From contig WBMV01002681.1 of the NCBI GenBank assembly GCA_013396655.1, forward strand, positions 434,001 through 498,000: a stretch of 64,000 nt of DNA, written 5' to 3'. The notes beneath the pieces are model-generated. The model was not told the origin of the DNA. It did not search any database and saw only the letters and a list, made by a program, of their open reading frames with translations. Below, one piece after another: positions 40,201 to 55,041 of the stretch; positions within the stretch are counted from its first letter, which is position 1, and the number at the start of each line of letters is the position of its first letter. The position numbers and the translations under genes were made by a program. Source of the DNA: Campylorhamphus procurvoides (taxonomy: Eukaryota; Chordata; Aves; Passeriformes; Dendrocolaptidae).

Positions 40201-43200
40201 CATTAATCCAAAATAGTGGCCACAGGCAAATCCCTGCATGCACGCTTCAGGTTTTAAAGTTCAATTTTGATGAAAACTGGCCTAGTAAAATAGGCTATGA
40301 ATAGGATCCGTGTTCACAGTCATTTATCTCTGTCTGTACATTGATGGGTGACTGTACTGCAGAGGGGGTGTCATTAGGTAATATATAGCAACATATGTGG
40401 AAGTACCCAGAGTATGGCATGTTTGTGAATGCAAAATCTTATGAGCATGTTGTTCAGATTTTTTGAGTTTGGATTTGTATAATTTTACCTTCAAATACGT
40501 CATCCTATTAAGAGCTCAAAATTGCAATCTTACTGTGAGTTTTATGTAGCCAACTGTTTCTTCTGTATTTTTAGTCATTTTGTACTGATCTTCTGTGCTG
40601 AAGAAGCATTGAATCCATCTTGACATGCAAAGAGATAGAGTGAATAGCTGATGGGCAGAGGAACATTCTTGTTCTTTGTCAAGTGTTTTACTAGTCAGTA
40701 AAAGATGTCCATGAATACAAGGTGGTTCTTTTTGACCATACTGTGACTGTCATAAGCATCACTTGGGGTCACAGCAACTGGCTTAATTCTAAACCAGAGT
40801 TTCCCACATGGATGTTGTTGAGGTGCAGCAAAGCTATATCTGGGAAAATCAACAGCAATGTATAAACTGAAGCTGATGATTTGTTCTCACAGACCCCGGA
40901 TCTGTAGTTTGGCCAGTTCAAAGACCTGTTTGACAGCTAGAGATCAAAACATTAGGCCTTGCACTGAAAGGATTAACTTGTATAGGTTTGGGATAAAGGT
41001 CTGGGGGGAAAAGAAATTTCAGGGCAGAGCAGATTTCTCAATAGAAATCTCATTCATCTTTTCTAGTACAAACGGAGATTAGTCAGGAGGTTAATTTTTC
41101 TTGTCAAGATTTCCTCCAATATTTTGACATATAGCAAAAAGTTATGAGGAAAACCATTTTTTTAGTACAGTGCCTTCAGCAATTTTTTTTTTCTATCCAG
41201 AAATACAAAATTCATGTAGTATACTTCTGAAAGTGACTAGGAAGAATCTTCTGGATCTATATGATTGGTGATAACTTTGATTTATCTGAGAATGTAATGC
41301 AGTTGCTTGCCATTTGTGGTTCACTCTTCAAGATGCAAGAAAACCATCCCAAGTGTAGATTTCGTGGTGTATGAGGTCATAAACTGCATACTCCTTGGGT
41401 CATGAGGGTGACAATTTATTTATCAGTTCCTAATATCTATCGGACACCAAAGGTGTGAAATTTTTCTAGAGTTTTAGTCCAAGAAAGTTTACTTATGGTC
41501 TCTAGAGAATCCCACTCTTTGACAGGCTTTATTCTCTCTTTTTGCTCAAGTCTAAGACTACAGCTCAAGTGAAGACTGTCACAGCCTACATACAGTATGT
41601 CCACAGTGCTGAGGCCTCAGCACCTTGCAGGATTAAGCCTTGTCTGAAAAGCGGCTTGTCTGCTCTAGTTTAATAGAAGAGATTATGATAAGAATAATTA
41701 AACTATCTCTAAGCTACTGAAGTAATGTAAGGCAAAATAAAGAAATACTCAATATAGTAATAGATCACTTTCTGAGTTTTTGTATTTTTAATAAACATAA
41801 TTATAGAAAGAATAATTTCTTTTTATCATTAAAATGGATTAAAATGAAAGTTTCTGAGTAATTTTAGTAGAAAGAGACTGTCCAAATATCTTTCAGCATT
41901 TAAAAAAATGCCAATGCTCACAGGAAAACCACTCACAGATTTTCTTTGAACAGATCTTTGTCCCTGGTTAGGCTCTTGAAACTGTGGGGTCTGACTTCAT
42001 CTTTTCACTTGATTTCTCCCCTGTACGAGAAGAGAGTTGAATTAAATGTGAACACAAGGTTGTAACCATGCTCTTTATTTCGTGTTTTTGAGAATTCTCT
42101 GATAAATGTGCTTGCTATGCTTCCAATTTTGAGCATGTTCATCTGTTGATCTAAGAGTCAAGTAGAATATGAAAGTATGCTAGAAAAGTCAGAAGAGACT
42201 GTTGTGACTGGCACAGAGCATAATGGTTTTGTCTCTGATTCTATGATTCAATTTTTTAGTGTCCTTCTGATATTCAGACTGATGATATGAGAGCGCTCTG
42301 CTCTTCTCTCCTGCATTAAAACAGGGAGTTTTAAGTAAGTTGTAAGTAGTTTACAATAAATATATTCACTAAATTTTGCAAAGGCACAATAACATCTGCA
42401 TAACTGAACATCTATATATACAGTACACTAACATAATATTTAGTCAGATGATCACACAGATTATGTCTGTGGCCTTCGGGAGAAACTCCCCAAAACTGCT
42501 TCTCAATATATTTTACTGCATAGTAAGCTCTTTCAGCTCAATTTCTTGCATTAATGCTTATTATATTGTGCTGAAGTAACAAGGTTGACATAGTGATGTA
42601 ATATATGGATAAATTCTAAGTTCTTTCAGTTCAGTAACTTACACAAAGGCTATTGAGACTGTACATGGTGCAAAATAAAAACATTTTAAAATCTCTGTGG
42701 GCCTGATTGAACAAAACACTTAAAACACACAAATAATCACATCTCTGTGTGATCAGGTTCCAAATTAATGAGATCCATGAGATACAGCTGTTCATCTGTA
42801 TTTCCTTGAAATGTGAGAATGCTGGAATACAACAAAGTCTCTGAAGTCCTGCCTCACCACAACAGTGGGTACATGCGTAAACTAGAACAAGAAAAATCTT
42901 TGAATACATATATCCAAAAACTTTCAAATGTGTCAAAACACATGTATTGCCTGCCCACTGTGTCATTCCAGAGAGAGGTGCAATTCTGAGAAACTTATAG
43001 TGAAATCCTGATGTGAATAATACCACTCAAGGGTTTTTTTCTGTGCAACTTGTGAAGTCTCCGTCTTTCCGCTGACTTTAGCTATGCTCACTCCACTTGT
43101 CATTCCACTGACAGGCCAGCCTAGTATGTTTAAGGAAAATGTGCTGTGTGCTGTCACTATAAATGGTAAACAAACCAGCCAAAACCCCGTATCATGTGTA

Positions 43201-46200
43201 AATGAAAATGTTTGCATGTCTGCAGGATCAGGATCAAGAAAATTTGTGAAGTATGCTGTTAAAGCTATTCCTCAAATTCTATACTGGGAGCAATAGTATA
43301 TTTTGAGTTTCAAACTCTTTCTCCAGCACTCATCTGAAATAATTACAGGGAAATGAAGTAGCAATCAATAACTATGAATATCAGTAGCTGTGGATTGTAC
43401 CATGTTCTGTGGCTGCTTTAATAAAGATGTATGAAGAACAGATATAGATAGTTATACATTTTTGTAGTTTCTCGTGAGGCTCCTGGTAGATCTGAACTGG
43501 AATTTAGCAGTTCTTCATGTGGTCTCATGCTCCTGCACCTGGAGTGCATGAAAAGCTCGGACTCTAATAGACCATGATGACATTTAAAATGTAAATAGAC
43601 ATAAATGCAGAACCATTTCTGAAGTTTTATAAAGTGTGTGATAGATATACTTTGCTCTGTCTTGAATATAATTATGTATGATAATTTACAGTGGGGAGAG
43701 TGCTATTCTGAAAAATATAGGTAGATATTGAGTGGATAGTTATGAAGTCTGGCCATAATAGTGTAAATTTTGTCACTCTGTTAACTTGCTCACTCCATTA
43801 TTAGAATCTTTACAGCATCCGAGTATACCCCACAGCTGGTATTGTTCACATTGCTAACAGTAAGTTAGATCTGCTGTCTTGTAAAAGCCACTCTCATATT
43901 ATTCCAAATTTCAAAATAAGTTGTAGCTCACATGTGAAAATTGCTTGCATAATTTTGAAATAAGTTAATGCAACTTGCGATCTTAGAGATGTTAATTTTT
44001 TTTCTTGCACTTGTAAAATAACTTTCTGAATTTAAATTTATAGACTCTGAACTGTGACCCATGTTAGCTGAGGGAGAGATTTAGACTTGTTTGGTGCAGT
44101 TGTAGATTAATGTGTCATGCAATCTGTGTGACTATAGGTTAGTCATGCCCATTAGTTTTCCTTAAAAATTTCATCTTTTAATGCAGGAAATATGGTTTGA
44201 CTTTAGATTTTGTTTGTATCTAGTAGCACTTAATCTTCTAGATTAAGTTTTTCGAATTTTGCTTGATTCTTTTCTTTCCCTTTTTATGTGGTTTGCTACG
44301 TAATTGGTGTTATAAAAAGCAAAACAACTTCTGTTACACCTACCAGTTTCTCCTCTGGGTAGGCAGCATTGTAAATTATTAAATAGAACTACAGACAGTG
44401 TCATGATAAGTTTTAATGTGATGGTGAAGTGAGAGCATTGATCTTATGTAATTTGAGTCAGAAAAATCTGAACAGGTAAACTATTTGTAACTTCTTACAG
44501 CTGAATAGGAACATAAGTAATATTAGTAACAGAAAAAAGGCCATCTGGTCCAGCTTGCCTGAGTTTGTTTGACTGGTTGATCATAATCTCAACCACCTGC
44601 TTTTCCACTGAGCTCTGCTTCACCAGCCTTATCCGATTCCAGAAACAAATGTATCTGTCTCTTGTACACCTTTATAAATCTTTCCTTATAACTTTGAATA
44701 TTCAGACCTTATGTGGTCTTATGGCACAGGAGATCGGCAAAGTCTCAGAAGACACCAGAGCTGGTAGGTTCTCTATGCTCAACAAATGCACAGAAAGAAG
44801 AGTTCCCAGTCTAAGGTTTGTAATTTAGTTTCAGAGAAAATATGTGGATGATCAGAAGAGTGTTGTGATAGAATTAGAAGAACATCTTTATGGTGATATG
44901 ATTGCCTCTGCCACTTACAAAATGCAGATGTTTGTGTTGGTTTTAGATTTGAAAACAGACACCTGTACTATTTATAATCTGTACTGACATCCTGTTAAAA
45001 CATTTATTATTTCATCCAAGTTTTATTAAGACACTACTGTTTTTCTTGTAATTTTGTGGGGGGTGGGGGGATAAGGAGAGTATTTACTACTTAAACTACA
45101 GGTTTTTGGGGAGTAGCAGAGGGAAGTAAACAGCAGTCCTGTGAAATAAAATTTTTGTTCTATAAACTAAAGAAAAAAGAAATCTGATATTCTGCCCATG
45201 TCTTTCACACTGTTTCTCTATGGCAGTGGATAAATAATTGGGAATGTGATTTAAATGGGATTAAAATTATCTAAGCAGTCAAATAATGGTTTGATCGGTT
45301 TCTGAAAAATCATGTTAATCTTTATATCCTTCAAGGTCTTTATAAACATATGTGAATTTACTTTATTGATGTGTTTTAGCAAATAAATCTAAATAAGGTT
45401 TGCTTATGTTTCTATAATCCTTCCCCCCCACCTCCTGCTTTTCTTTTTTTGTTTCTTGTTTTCCCCTGCTTCTCTCTGAATGGAGGTGAAATAAAGAAGG
45501 TTCCTGTGTAATAGCTGTTCTCTTTGATGTTGTGATACTAGAACCTGTAAATTATGCTTCTTTGATTATCTAGGTCCTGATTCCCTACCATAAGCTCCTA
45601 GCAATTCCTCTGGGGTTTTGACTGAAGAATATTCTTAGCCTGGACTTGCTCCTGCAGTTGTGCTCTGCCTCCCTATGGCCATTGTTTTGCAGCCACTGAA
45701 TGTTTCTTGGCTGGGAAGCTGAAAAGAAAAACCACTTCATCCATTGCTGGGGCCTTTTACCAAAGACTGTAAGTTAGTGCTGGGATGAATACAGGATAGT
45801 TGTTTAACTTAAAAATTTTGAAAGCTCCCATGCTGGATATAGAGATAATGGGTACTGGCGTGCACATAAAATACCCTATGAAATTATACATAAATGCTTA
45901 CTGTTCAGTATGTCTTAACACACTGTAAAACATTGTGCGTATGAGTATGTTTTCCATAAAAAAATCAACACTTTTCAGATAAAGAAAAAGATTCTCTATT
46001 TCCCTCTCCTCCCCTGCTAATAGTAGGAGGAGATTGGCTGTAGAAAACCAAGATTTTTTTGGTAGACTAGAGTTACTTTTGGCACAATCTGCCTAAAGAA
46101 GCCAACACTCACTTTGGGTCAGTTCTTTTGTCTAGCAATGGATTTTAACCAGAAATCTCACAGCAGCAAAAACTCCCTCTATTTTTATATTGAAAATAAA

Positions 46201-49200
46201 ATACCCTACCCTTGCCAGATAGTAATGACACTTTATAAAATAGAGGAGCCTATTTTTCTTAGGCAGATCTGTTTCTTGCATACAGTTTTAGAGGTTGAGG
46301 TAACTGCAGTCTAGTACCCTTCCCTTCATACCTTTAATGCTGATTTTTTTTGTATTAGGAAAGTACCAAGTACTGCATTGAGCCTTCTACCTTGTTTTAT
46401 ATCTTAGAGAAAACAGATTAAGGATAAAAAATAATTAGTTTAAGAGGGTTATGTTAAAATGTCATCATTAATCAGTAAAAAAAGTCATTATTTTCCATAT
46501 TGTTATTTTCTGTCTCTGAGATCCTTTCCTTTCTGTAAGCTCTGGTACTAATTATCCAGCCACTGGCTGTTGGCCTTTAAAGTCAGAAAATGCAACATCA
46601 TTCAGGAGACATGTGTCTGCAAAACCCAGTGAGCATGTAGGAGGAGTGCCTTTACAGGTCAAGTGCTATAGCTGCTCTTTGACAAATCAGTCTGAATTAG
46701 CATCACAGGCGCCTCCTGGTATTCCTGCTCGCCCACACCTCTGGCTTCATCTGTTAGCTGCTGGTGTTGCCAGCCATCGTTTTGCACTTTCAGACCTGCA
46801 ATCTGTTTCTGTGTTTGCTGATTGTTCTGGAGTACCTTTGGCTCCCCAAACATCACTACTAGAACTTATGGCACACATTAAAATGAGTTTTTTATCTGAA
46901 ACTATACTGTATGTGGTTTCACCTGTCTTCAGCTAGTAATCATTTATCAATATTTTGTGGAAAGAGGAAATAGAATATAAAGTAACTCCTCTGACTGATA
47001 GTTAAAGTTCCAAATGTAGCACTAGTAGCAATGGGCACTCAAGTAAAAGGCTTTCTTAAAGGCTGTTTCATGCCTTTTTGGCTAAATGCAATCATGCTGC
47101 TGGCACCTGTATCCCCATGAATGGTTCCAGTGTAAATACTTAATTGTGTAGTCCTAGTTTAAGCATATGTCTGTTTCTTGCTGAAGAGGCAGGGTAGGAA
47201 GTGGTGGGGGAGAAAACCCTGAAGACAGCATTTTGGTGCTAGAGGCATCCTCTAGATAATTCTAGCTGGCACAGATAGGGGTGGGCTCTACTAGGAGCTC
47301 TACCAAGATGGGTTCCATCTTGGTGGGGTGTGGTGGCAAGCTCATATTCCCCCTTTCTTCTTCACATTTAAATTGATCCTGCCTGCTTTGACAGTTGCCT
47401 GTGTTCTGCTCTCTTTATCTAATCTATCTGTCTAAATGGCTTCTATGTCCCTCTTGTTAGAATGATAAATGGAAAAGGCTATTAAAGTTTCAGCATGCTT
47501 AATAGTGTCCAGAACCAATCTGTTGTATGACAGATGCAGCAATAGGTAATTACTTGATGGACACAGAGGATCTATGGTCAACTATGTGCTTTTAGGAATT
47601 GGGAGTGTAGTATAAGTACTGACAACACTGGTCCAAATTTAGTTTGTGGACGGGCAGGTTTCTTTTTCTACACATCCAGTATGCAATAAATAAACTATAT
47701 GGCTACCATATACAATGGAGCTATCACTGTTTAATAAGCACATGGTATCCATTACTATATTGGTTCCTTTCATTTCTCTGAGAAATAATTTGACACTTGT
47801 AAAACAAATGTGTAAATAAATATGAGTGGCTAATCTCACTAAATACCTGAATTTGACTTCAAAGGGTTAAATATCCTTTGTTAGGAGTTGAATGCTATAT
47901 AATGAACTTGGTTCAAAATCTGTTAAAGTATAATGGATACTTTTCGAGTGAATTCACTAAATTTGGATCAGGTCCATAGAAAGTACAAAATTCATGTGCA
48001 TTGCCTAAAGTTTAAGGGAGGTGGTGTGCCTTGATCTGCCCCAGCCTTTCTCGATATCTCTGTAAATTTCAAGTAGATTTGTTTGCAAATCTAATCTGAT
48101 TTCCACACATCTATTATTCAGGAACTTGGCTTAATAAATCACCTAAAACACTCTGGAAGAGAGGAGAGCTAATTCCTCTTTTATACTGGAATAATTCCTT
48201 TGACTTTTCAGTGTTGATCCTTACTGTATCTAGTTTGGAAGAATGATCAATCAAATAAATGAATGAAGGAATTCAACCTAAAAGGTAAAATAGTTAAATG
48301 AAGGGGCTACGGATATTTCCTTTGAAAGAATATGTTTATGCTTTTGGGTTGGAAGACTTTAATTCATTCCAGTTAGCCCTTTTTTTTTTCTCTCTCTCCC
48401 TTGTGTGTGTGTATTTCCCTAGCATTCTTTGAATGTATTGTTCTGAGGGGCAAAATAGCAAGATTAATGTGTATGAGTTAGTATTAGTTATTGTTTTCTT
48501 CCTAATATCCTACAGCTTTATGTTGCTTTAACGTATGGACGTTCAGAGTTTTTGAACGTTGTGGGTTAAGGTTTCACTGGTATCCATTCTTGCCATTAAA
48601 GTGCTTCCCATCTGAATATTGCCTGCCAAAATATGTGGTATCCTGCAGAGCAAGAGGATGAGGACATAGATTGCAGTGAAGCTGAACAGTTTGCACTTCC
48701 TAACGGTGACACCAGCCATCAATCTTTTGTAAAGACAGCCCAGAATACAGGAGAATGAGAACTCTCACCCATACTCCCCCACACAAAAAAACAAAAGGAG
48801 AATTATCTTTTCTTTTTTTTCCCCATTTCATTCCAGCAATTTCCTTCTAAGATCCTCCAAGATGAATACGTTCTCAAATTGCATACACTGACATTTCAGT
48901 GGATGAGACACTTTTGGGGAAGGAAAAAAAATAAAAGGAAAGAACTGAAGCTTTTTTTTTTTAGGTTTTCTGAAGTAACTTTTTTAAAAGAATTTATTTA
49001 ATTTAGTCTCAGTTCTCTTTTTATCATCAGGCTAATGAATGCAGTGCTAATTCTGTAACAGTTAATTTATTTCACACTTTTATACTACACTTTGAGATCA
49101 GTATTCAGTAACACCAAGTTATATTATACAGGTTGGCAAATGCTCAGAACTAAAGATTGCCAGTTCTGTAATCAGCAATATTTGGAGAGGCTTGAGTCAA

Positions 49201-51544
49201 GTCTGCAGCTTGAAGTGGCACAGATCTATAGAATTCACTTTGCTCCAGCTGCTGGGGATCTTCTCCTTTACAGAGAAATTTGTTGCAGGTTTTATTTTAA
49301 TATCTAAACTTAATTTCACCAAGAGAATGATTTATAGTTGTGAAATTAATGAGCCATATGCACCTCTTTGTAGTAAAAAAGGTGCAGAAAGAGAGAAGTG
49401 CTGAAAAAAGTTTCTGTATCAATGAGTTGCAGAAGTTAACATACACTGTGTCACTCAGTCAAGAGGCTGTGAGGGTGTACAGTGGATAAACCTTGCCATA
49501 ACCAGAAGGAACCCTCAGTAAAGAAAGGGTAGTTGAAAAAACTTGATGTCTACATTGGTGGGAAATGTTTAATAGGGTTTGAGACAGGGTTCACAAAGAG
49601 GATTTTATGCTATGCTGTAGTTATCCCTGAAATTGTCATGGCACCAATTTATTTTTTTGTACAAATCAGAGGTATTTTAACACTTCTACACCTAAAGAAT
49701 CTGCTATGAAAGCCTTAACAACTGGAAAACAGGATACATGAATCAAGCCTTATACACACATGAAAGAGACAAGTGAAAGTGTAACAGCTGCTGCTGTCAT
49801 GTTTCCTCTTGATCTGGAGACTCATATCTTTGCTACAGAGATCATCCAGAGCTCAGGCAAACAAAGCTTTTATCAGCTGCAGAGCTGCTCCAAACAACTA
49901 GAGCACTTCAACAATTGGCTTTAGGAAGATGTGAGAAACAGGTTGGTTAGGCAAGTTGTAGCAGAATTTGTGAGACACCTGCTGTGGACTTAAAGATTTG
50001 CCAAATGTTTCACTTTTTTTGGAGTTTACATATATACACAGTACTAAAACTTCATTCCTTCTTCTGTGATTTCTTCATCTTTTGAATTTTTCCCATTTGT
50101 GTAAGTATCCAAATCCAACATTTCCATGCTAAAATTGCTTTGGTTCAAGATCTTTTCACACAGTGGAATGCACATTCATTTTCTGTCAGAACTATGAGTG
50201 AAATCAGAGATTGAGTCACTGTTAATTAATTTCTGGATCTTACTTCATAACCTTTATTCCTTTATGGTTTTCCATGGTGAAGGACTGTTCAATTCCTGGA
50301 AAAGCTCACAGGCTGTGAGTTAGGACTCTCCTAATGTAATTAACTGAAATTCTTTCTCTGGTTTCTGTGAATATAACTGTGCTGCATGAAGTTTGATCCT
50401 TGCAGCTTAATTTCCAAAGAGATGCTCCTGCTGGAAGAGTCTGAGTATTTGGGAATGCTGAGGCTTTTTCTAGCCTTTCCATTGATACCCCATGCTTATG
50501 AGGATGCCCAGAAATAACACAGGGCACGTACAGCTTGAAAGGACCATTATTTTTGACCTGGCCAATCTCTGCTTTCCTAACCACATGATATCTTAAATAT
50601 TTTACAGATTCAGAATTGTATCTAGGTATAATTCACAGCCCCCCAGATTCTTGCTGAGGGGGGATATGATCTGGCCTGTTATTTGTTCTGGGTAGCATAT
50701 GTAATACTTTGGCTTATCTTGATTCTTCCCACGTTTCCCTGGACCATTCTGCATCTTAAGTTTTGCAGATCTTATTGTGGATTTTTTGTGTGGGAGCAGA
50801 TTTGTGTTTTCAACTGGTATGGCAGCAGATCAAGCAGGAGGTTTTGGCTTGTGCATAGGTTCTGGAGGCAGGTTTTGTAGAAGGTTTCTCTGATTTTTGG
50901 CTTTTAAGCCATGGGAGCATACACCATGTATTACTTGATTACAAGTTAGCCCACTCACTGAATAGTTTGCTGACCACATACAGTAATGTAAGAAGAGGGC
51001 TGAAAAACAGAGATAATCCTGAACAAAGCTCAGAAAAAGCACATCTCATAGCACAGATGTATCAGATGTTGAATGCCATGTGAAATTTCCTAATTAAGCT
51101 GCTGGACTGTGATTATGTAAGATACAGGTTTGACACTGACTTTGTGACATGTTGTATGATTGCCTATCCTGGTATTGCCTGAAAAATTACCAAAGAGGTT
51201 TAGATAATACTGAGGCTTTAAAGATTCTTCTGAGTTGTTCCACTTCTCCTGACATGCCAACTCTAAGCAATGGCTAATGTATTCCAAACAGTGGTGGAAC
51301 TCCTACTTCGTTAATGCCGAGAACTGGTCTGTGTCAATTACATGCACAGATAGGTGCTTCTCAGTAAAAAGTATAAAGTTAAGAAAATTGTTGGATGGTC
51401 TATACTGAATTCAGTCTAATTCACCACTTGAACTCAGATCTCCTTACGGCCAGTGTTTTGATTTATGTATGTGATTGTCCTGAGAGTACAGAATCCTGAC
51501 ACTCACTTTAGCCACGGCCACAATGTAAGAAAAAAGTGTCTTAT

Positions 51545-51559
51545 AAAAAAAAAAAAAAA
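51545..51559. repeat. 15-base poly-A run
   Basis: A homopolymer. No retrocopy could be recognised upstream of it. Confidence 0.9.
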
Positions 51560-51743
51560 GGAAAAAAGAGTGTACATTTCCCTGTATACATGCTCCTTAG
51601 TGTGTGGTATATAACAGAGCCTTCCAGAAAAATTCCTTGGATCTAATCCTGTTCTCATTAAACATGCACAGCTCTACTAACGTAACAGAGAAAAGAATTT
51701 TTCCTATAAGAATTATATTTCTTATAATCAGGAAGCAGAGCTC

Positions 51744-51811
51744 TTTGGCAAATCACCTATCCTGCAACTCTGAGCCTTTTGGCAAACTACCTATCCTGCA
51801 ACTCTGACTGA
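51744..51811. repeat. 34-bp tandem duplication
   Basis: Two head-to-tail copies (51744-51777 and 51778-51811). The first 30 bases agree except for a TC/CT swap, and the shared core is ACCTATCCTGCAACTCTGA. Confidence 0.9.
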
Positions 51812-52237
51812 ACAACACTAAAACAAAAAACCTAAAGCAAAATTGGCTTAGAATACTCACAAAAGAGGGGCTACACCACAACAGATTGAACAGGGGAGTT
51901 GCATACAGAGCATATCTACTTCAATTGTGGATATGATAACTATACTGTATAGGTAGATTTCTGTTTTTTACTGTGAAGTGGAATGGAATCAAGGGTTACT
52001 TCCCAATTTTAGTAAAGGCATCCACTCTGGTCCCAAAACACAAGTTTTTTTAGCCAACTTTTATTTTAAAAATCTGATAATTGTTCTTTCCAGTAAAAAA
52101 ATTTAAGTGGTGCTCTATCTCAGTGGTAGCTTATCTAATGCAAGCGTAGAATCCATCAGGGAATGAAATTCTGTGAAAAGCCCTGCATGAGAAGAGATTT
52201 ATTTAAATTCTTAAAAAGCATCAACAGAACATTAAAT

Positions 52238-53043
52238 TGGAAGAAGCTGTTAACTCCCTTGATGGCAGAGAGGGCCTGCAGAGAGACCTAGACAAGTTAG
52301 GGAGCTTGGCAATCACCCACATGAAGTTAAACAAAGACAAGTACTGGATTCTGCACCTGGGACTGAACAACTTTGGATGTACATAGAGGCTGGGGAATGA
52401 GAGCCTGGAAATGGACCTGGAAATGGACCTGGTCAACAGCAAGTTGAATGTGAGTCAGCAGTGCCCTGACCCAGGAGGGCCAACTATGTCCTGGGGGGCA
52501 TCAGGCAAAGCATCTCCAGCTGGTCAAGGGAGGGGATTGTCTCGCTCTGCTCTACACTGGGGTGGCCTCACTGTGAGTCCTGTGTGCAGTTTTGGTCATC
52601 ACAATGTAAGATACAAAGCCATTAGAGAGCATCCAAAGGAGGGCTACAAATATGGTGAAGAGCCTTGAGGGGAAGCTGTATGAGGAGCTGAAGTCACTTG
52701 GCATGTTTAGCCTGGAGAAGAAGAGGCTTAAGGGGGACCTCATCACAGTTACAACTTCCTCATGAGGGGAAGCAAAGGCGTAGGCACTGACCTCCTCTCT
52801 CTGGTGACCAGTGACAGGGAAGGTTTAGGTTAGATATTAAGAAGAGCTTCTTCATTCGGAGAGTGGTGAGCACTGGCACAGGCTCCTCAGGGAAGTGGTC
52901 ACAGTACCAAGTCTGATAGAGTCCAAGAAGCTTTTGGTCAACGCTCTCAGACACAGGGTGTGATTCTTGGAGCTGTTCTGTGCAGGGCCAGGAGCTGGAT
53001 TTGATGGGTCCCTTTCTACTCAGGGAATTTTATGATTCTGTGA
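52238..53043 (+). mobile_element. 5'-truncated CR1 LINE, ORF2 end plus 3' UTR
   Basis: This is the largest CR1 copy in the window, about 800 bp. The start still translates like the C-terminal part of CR1 reverse transcriptase (AVNSLDGREGLQRDLDKLGS, then MKLNKDKYWILHLG) before an in-frame TAG stop. Further on come AGCAGTGCCCTGACCCAGGA, GTCAAGGGAGGGGATTGTC and GAGTCCTGTGTGCAGTTTTG, all CR1 landmarks. It ends with TTTTATGATTCTGTGAA. Stops and small deletions make it non-functional. It lies in the sense orientation of AGMO. The left boundary is approximate and no clear target duplication is seen. Confidence 0.93.
52404..52432. repeat. 12-bp tandem duplication inside CR1
   Basis: CCTGGAAATGGA occurs twice head to tail plus five bases of a third copy. 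It is local slippage within the CR1 copy. Confidence 0.88.
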
Positions 53044-55041
53044 ACAGATCAGTTAGAACCAGGCAGGAAGGTAGCGAGTAATCAAACAGTTGGGGGTTTT
53101 TGTGCATAAGAAAAGCTAATAGCTTAGCAGATAAATTCTTTAAATACTAAGTATTATTGTCTGGTTTTGTAGGGAAGGTTGAAATGCATAGAAAAGAAAT
53201 GACTGAAAAATTTACCTTCTAGGCCATTTTTCTTCCCTCAGTTGTCCTGGTGTTTCTACTAATTCTGACTGGAGAGAAGATGATGATTGCTTTTCAATTG
53301 CTTGTAGGTAAACACAGCACAGAGTACCTGCCTCTGAAATCCTGCAGGTCACAGCTGCTGTAGGAAGCAGCAGACTCCCCACTGGGGTCAATGGGGATCA
53401 CACTGTGGGCAAGGGGTTTCTTTGCATGTGCTTGGCTTTGTGAACTTCATTGTAGTATGGTAGTCCATAGCATGGTAGATGTAATTTTGCTATCTCAAGT
53501 TTCTGGCTAGGTAGATTGTAGTTCCATTCCTCATTGAATACTGAAGGTACATAGTCTTGTAAAAGATAGCAAGAATAGCAAAACTCAATGCACCTGTTTT
53601 TCTAGCTACAGTCAGTGTTGACTGAAAGAGAATGGAAACTTTACATGACTCTTCATCTGTATTTTTTTCCACATTACTTTAGAGCCAGGTCTTAAAAAGC
53701 TGTATGCATAACCCCCTGACATTTTATTTAAAAGCTCCTATCTAATCTGTTTTATTCACTCAAGATTCAACACATTTTTACCATTTCACTTGGTTTGATA
53801 ACTTTGTAAAGTGGCTGTTTTCATTGACATCACTTTTTAAAATGACTACAGCATTTTATTGGCATATGTTTTCTTCCGTTGTTAATCAAAATGTGTTGGG
53901 CTGTGGAAATCACTTAAAACTACAGAAATGAACAAGAAAAAAAATCTCATTTTGACCTCTCTGCACGTGAAGAGGAATCTTATGTACATGATGACCATTT
54001 TCTACTACTATGAACAAAATACTTCAGAAGTAGTGAAATATGGCCCAGGCATTGGATCTGTCTTGGAGGCTCACAGAAAGGGAATTGATTAGTAATGAAA
54101 AATTAATTTGAATTTTTTTAAAAAATAAGGCTAAGTAAAATAATCAGTTTCCCTACCAATATGATTGTGAAAGTGTGTGAAAAATTACATTTTTCCTATT
54201 AATTAGGAGGAGGAGGGAAGGAAGAAGTGCAAAAGGCTAACATCAATAACCTTCCTTCTTTTTGGAAAACTCAGGAAAGATCAAATGGGACTGCTGCAAA
54301 AAGCCTGGCTCCAGTGACTTGATAGCCAGTGCTTCATTGGTGCTATAAGCCTACTAATAGGTTCCCCCAAAGCCTCTGCTTCTCCAGGCCACTCTCCTCA
54401 GCTTCTCATTTTCTTTCTTATATCACCAGAATTCATATATTGAACTAATGCTAAAATGGAAAATCGTCATTTTCTTTTAGAGTTAGTTTTAAGATACAAA
54501 TCTCTCAACTGCTTGGAGCTCACTGATTTTATCAACTGCAAGTCTGACTCTGAGATGACTTTATGGAGACTTAAAAACCTGGAGTGAAAACTGAGGGCCT
54601 GTTCTTCATGTAATTTCTGTGTAGCACCAATTTTCTTGCCTTTCTCACCAAGCTACATGGCCTCATTTATTCTCTGTCGGGATTACATGCTGATTCTTCT
54701 GCAGTTTAAATTAGATGACAGAAGAAAATAATAATTAATTCAGTACAGTGGTAATAATAATGTATTAAACAGCAATTAACTCCAGTAACAAGCTGAAGTA
54801 GCTCTGCTCTGCCCCAGATGCATATAGCTCATCAGGTCTCCATCTGTTAGCAGGAGCCTGGGGAATGCCACACCAGGAAAGGAGGTCCTTGCTGTGCTAG
54901 GTTATAATTTGTTTAACTTTCCTCACAGCTACATGAAAAGAAAATTCCACCTTTATCTTCAGTTATAGGTCTTTGTAATAGCAGAAGATGCAGAAGTTTT
55001 CCAAGACCCAAATGTGTATAGTTCATAGGAACTTAAAGGTG

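Larger units (their letters stand above)
30841..52237 (+). other. AGMO long intron, third part
   Basis: AT-rich intron with one short CR1 tail (34517-34581), GT- and CA-rich low-complexity tracts (35919-36032, 36634-36702), a three-unit 8-bp repeat (37180-37203) and a 34-bp tandem duplication (51744-51811). A minus-strand frame at 32208-32408 has balanced composition but starts with GTG and matches nothing I know. I see no recognisable gene. Confidence 0.75.

Noticed and set aside
42190..42250. Possible CR1 tail (GATTCTATGATTCA)
   Set aside because: Only the terminal octamer-like motif matches. The preceding bases lack the usual CR1 3' sequence.
42631..43026. Minus-strand 131-codon frame
   Set aside because: The Cys/Phe/Leu-rich translation is typical of AT-rich non-coding DNA, and no domain is recognisable.
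44515..44600. Phrase resembling an old interspersed repeat (GGCCATCTGGTCCAGCTTGCC)
   Set aside because: It is too short and diverged to assign to CR1 or any named family by eye.
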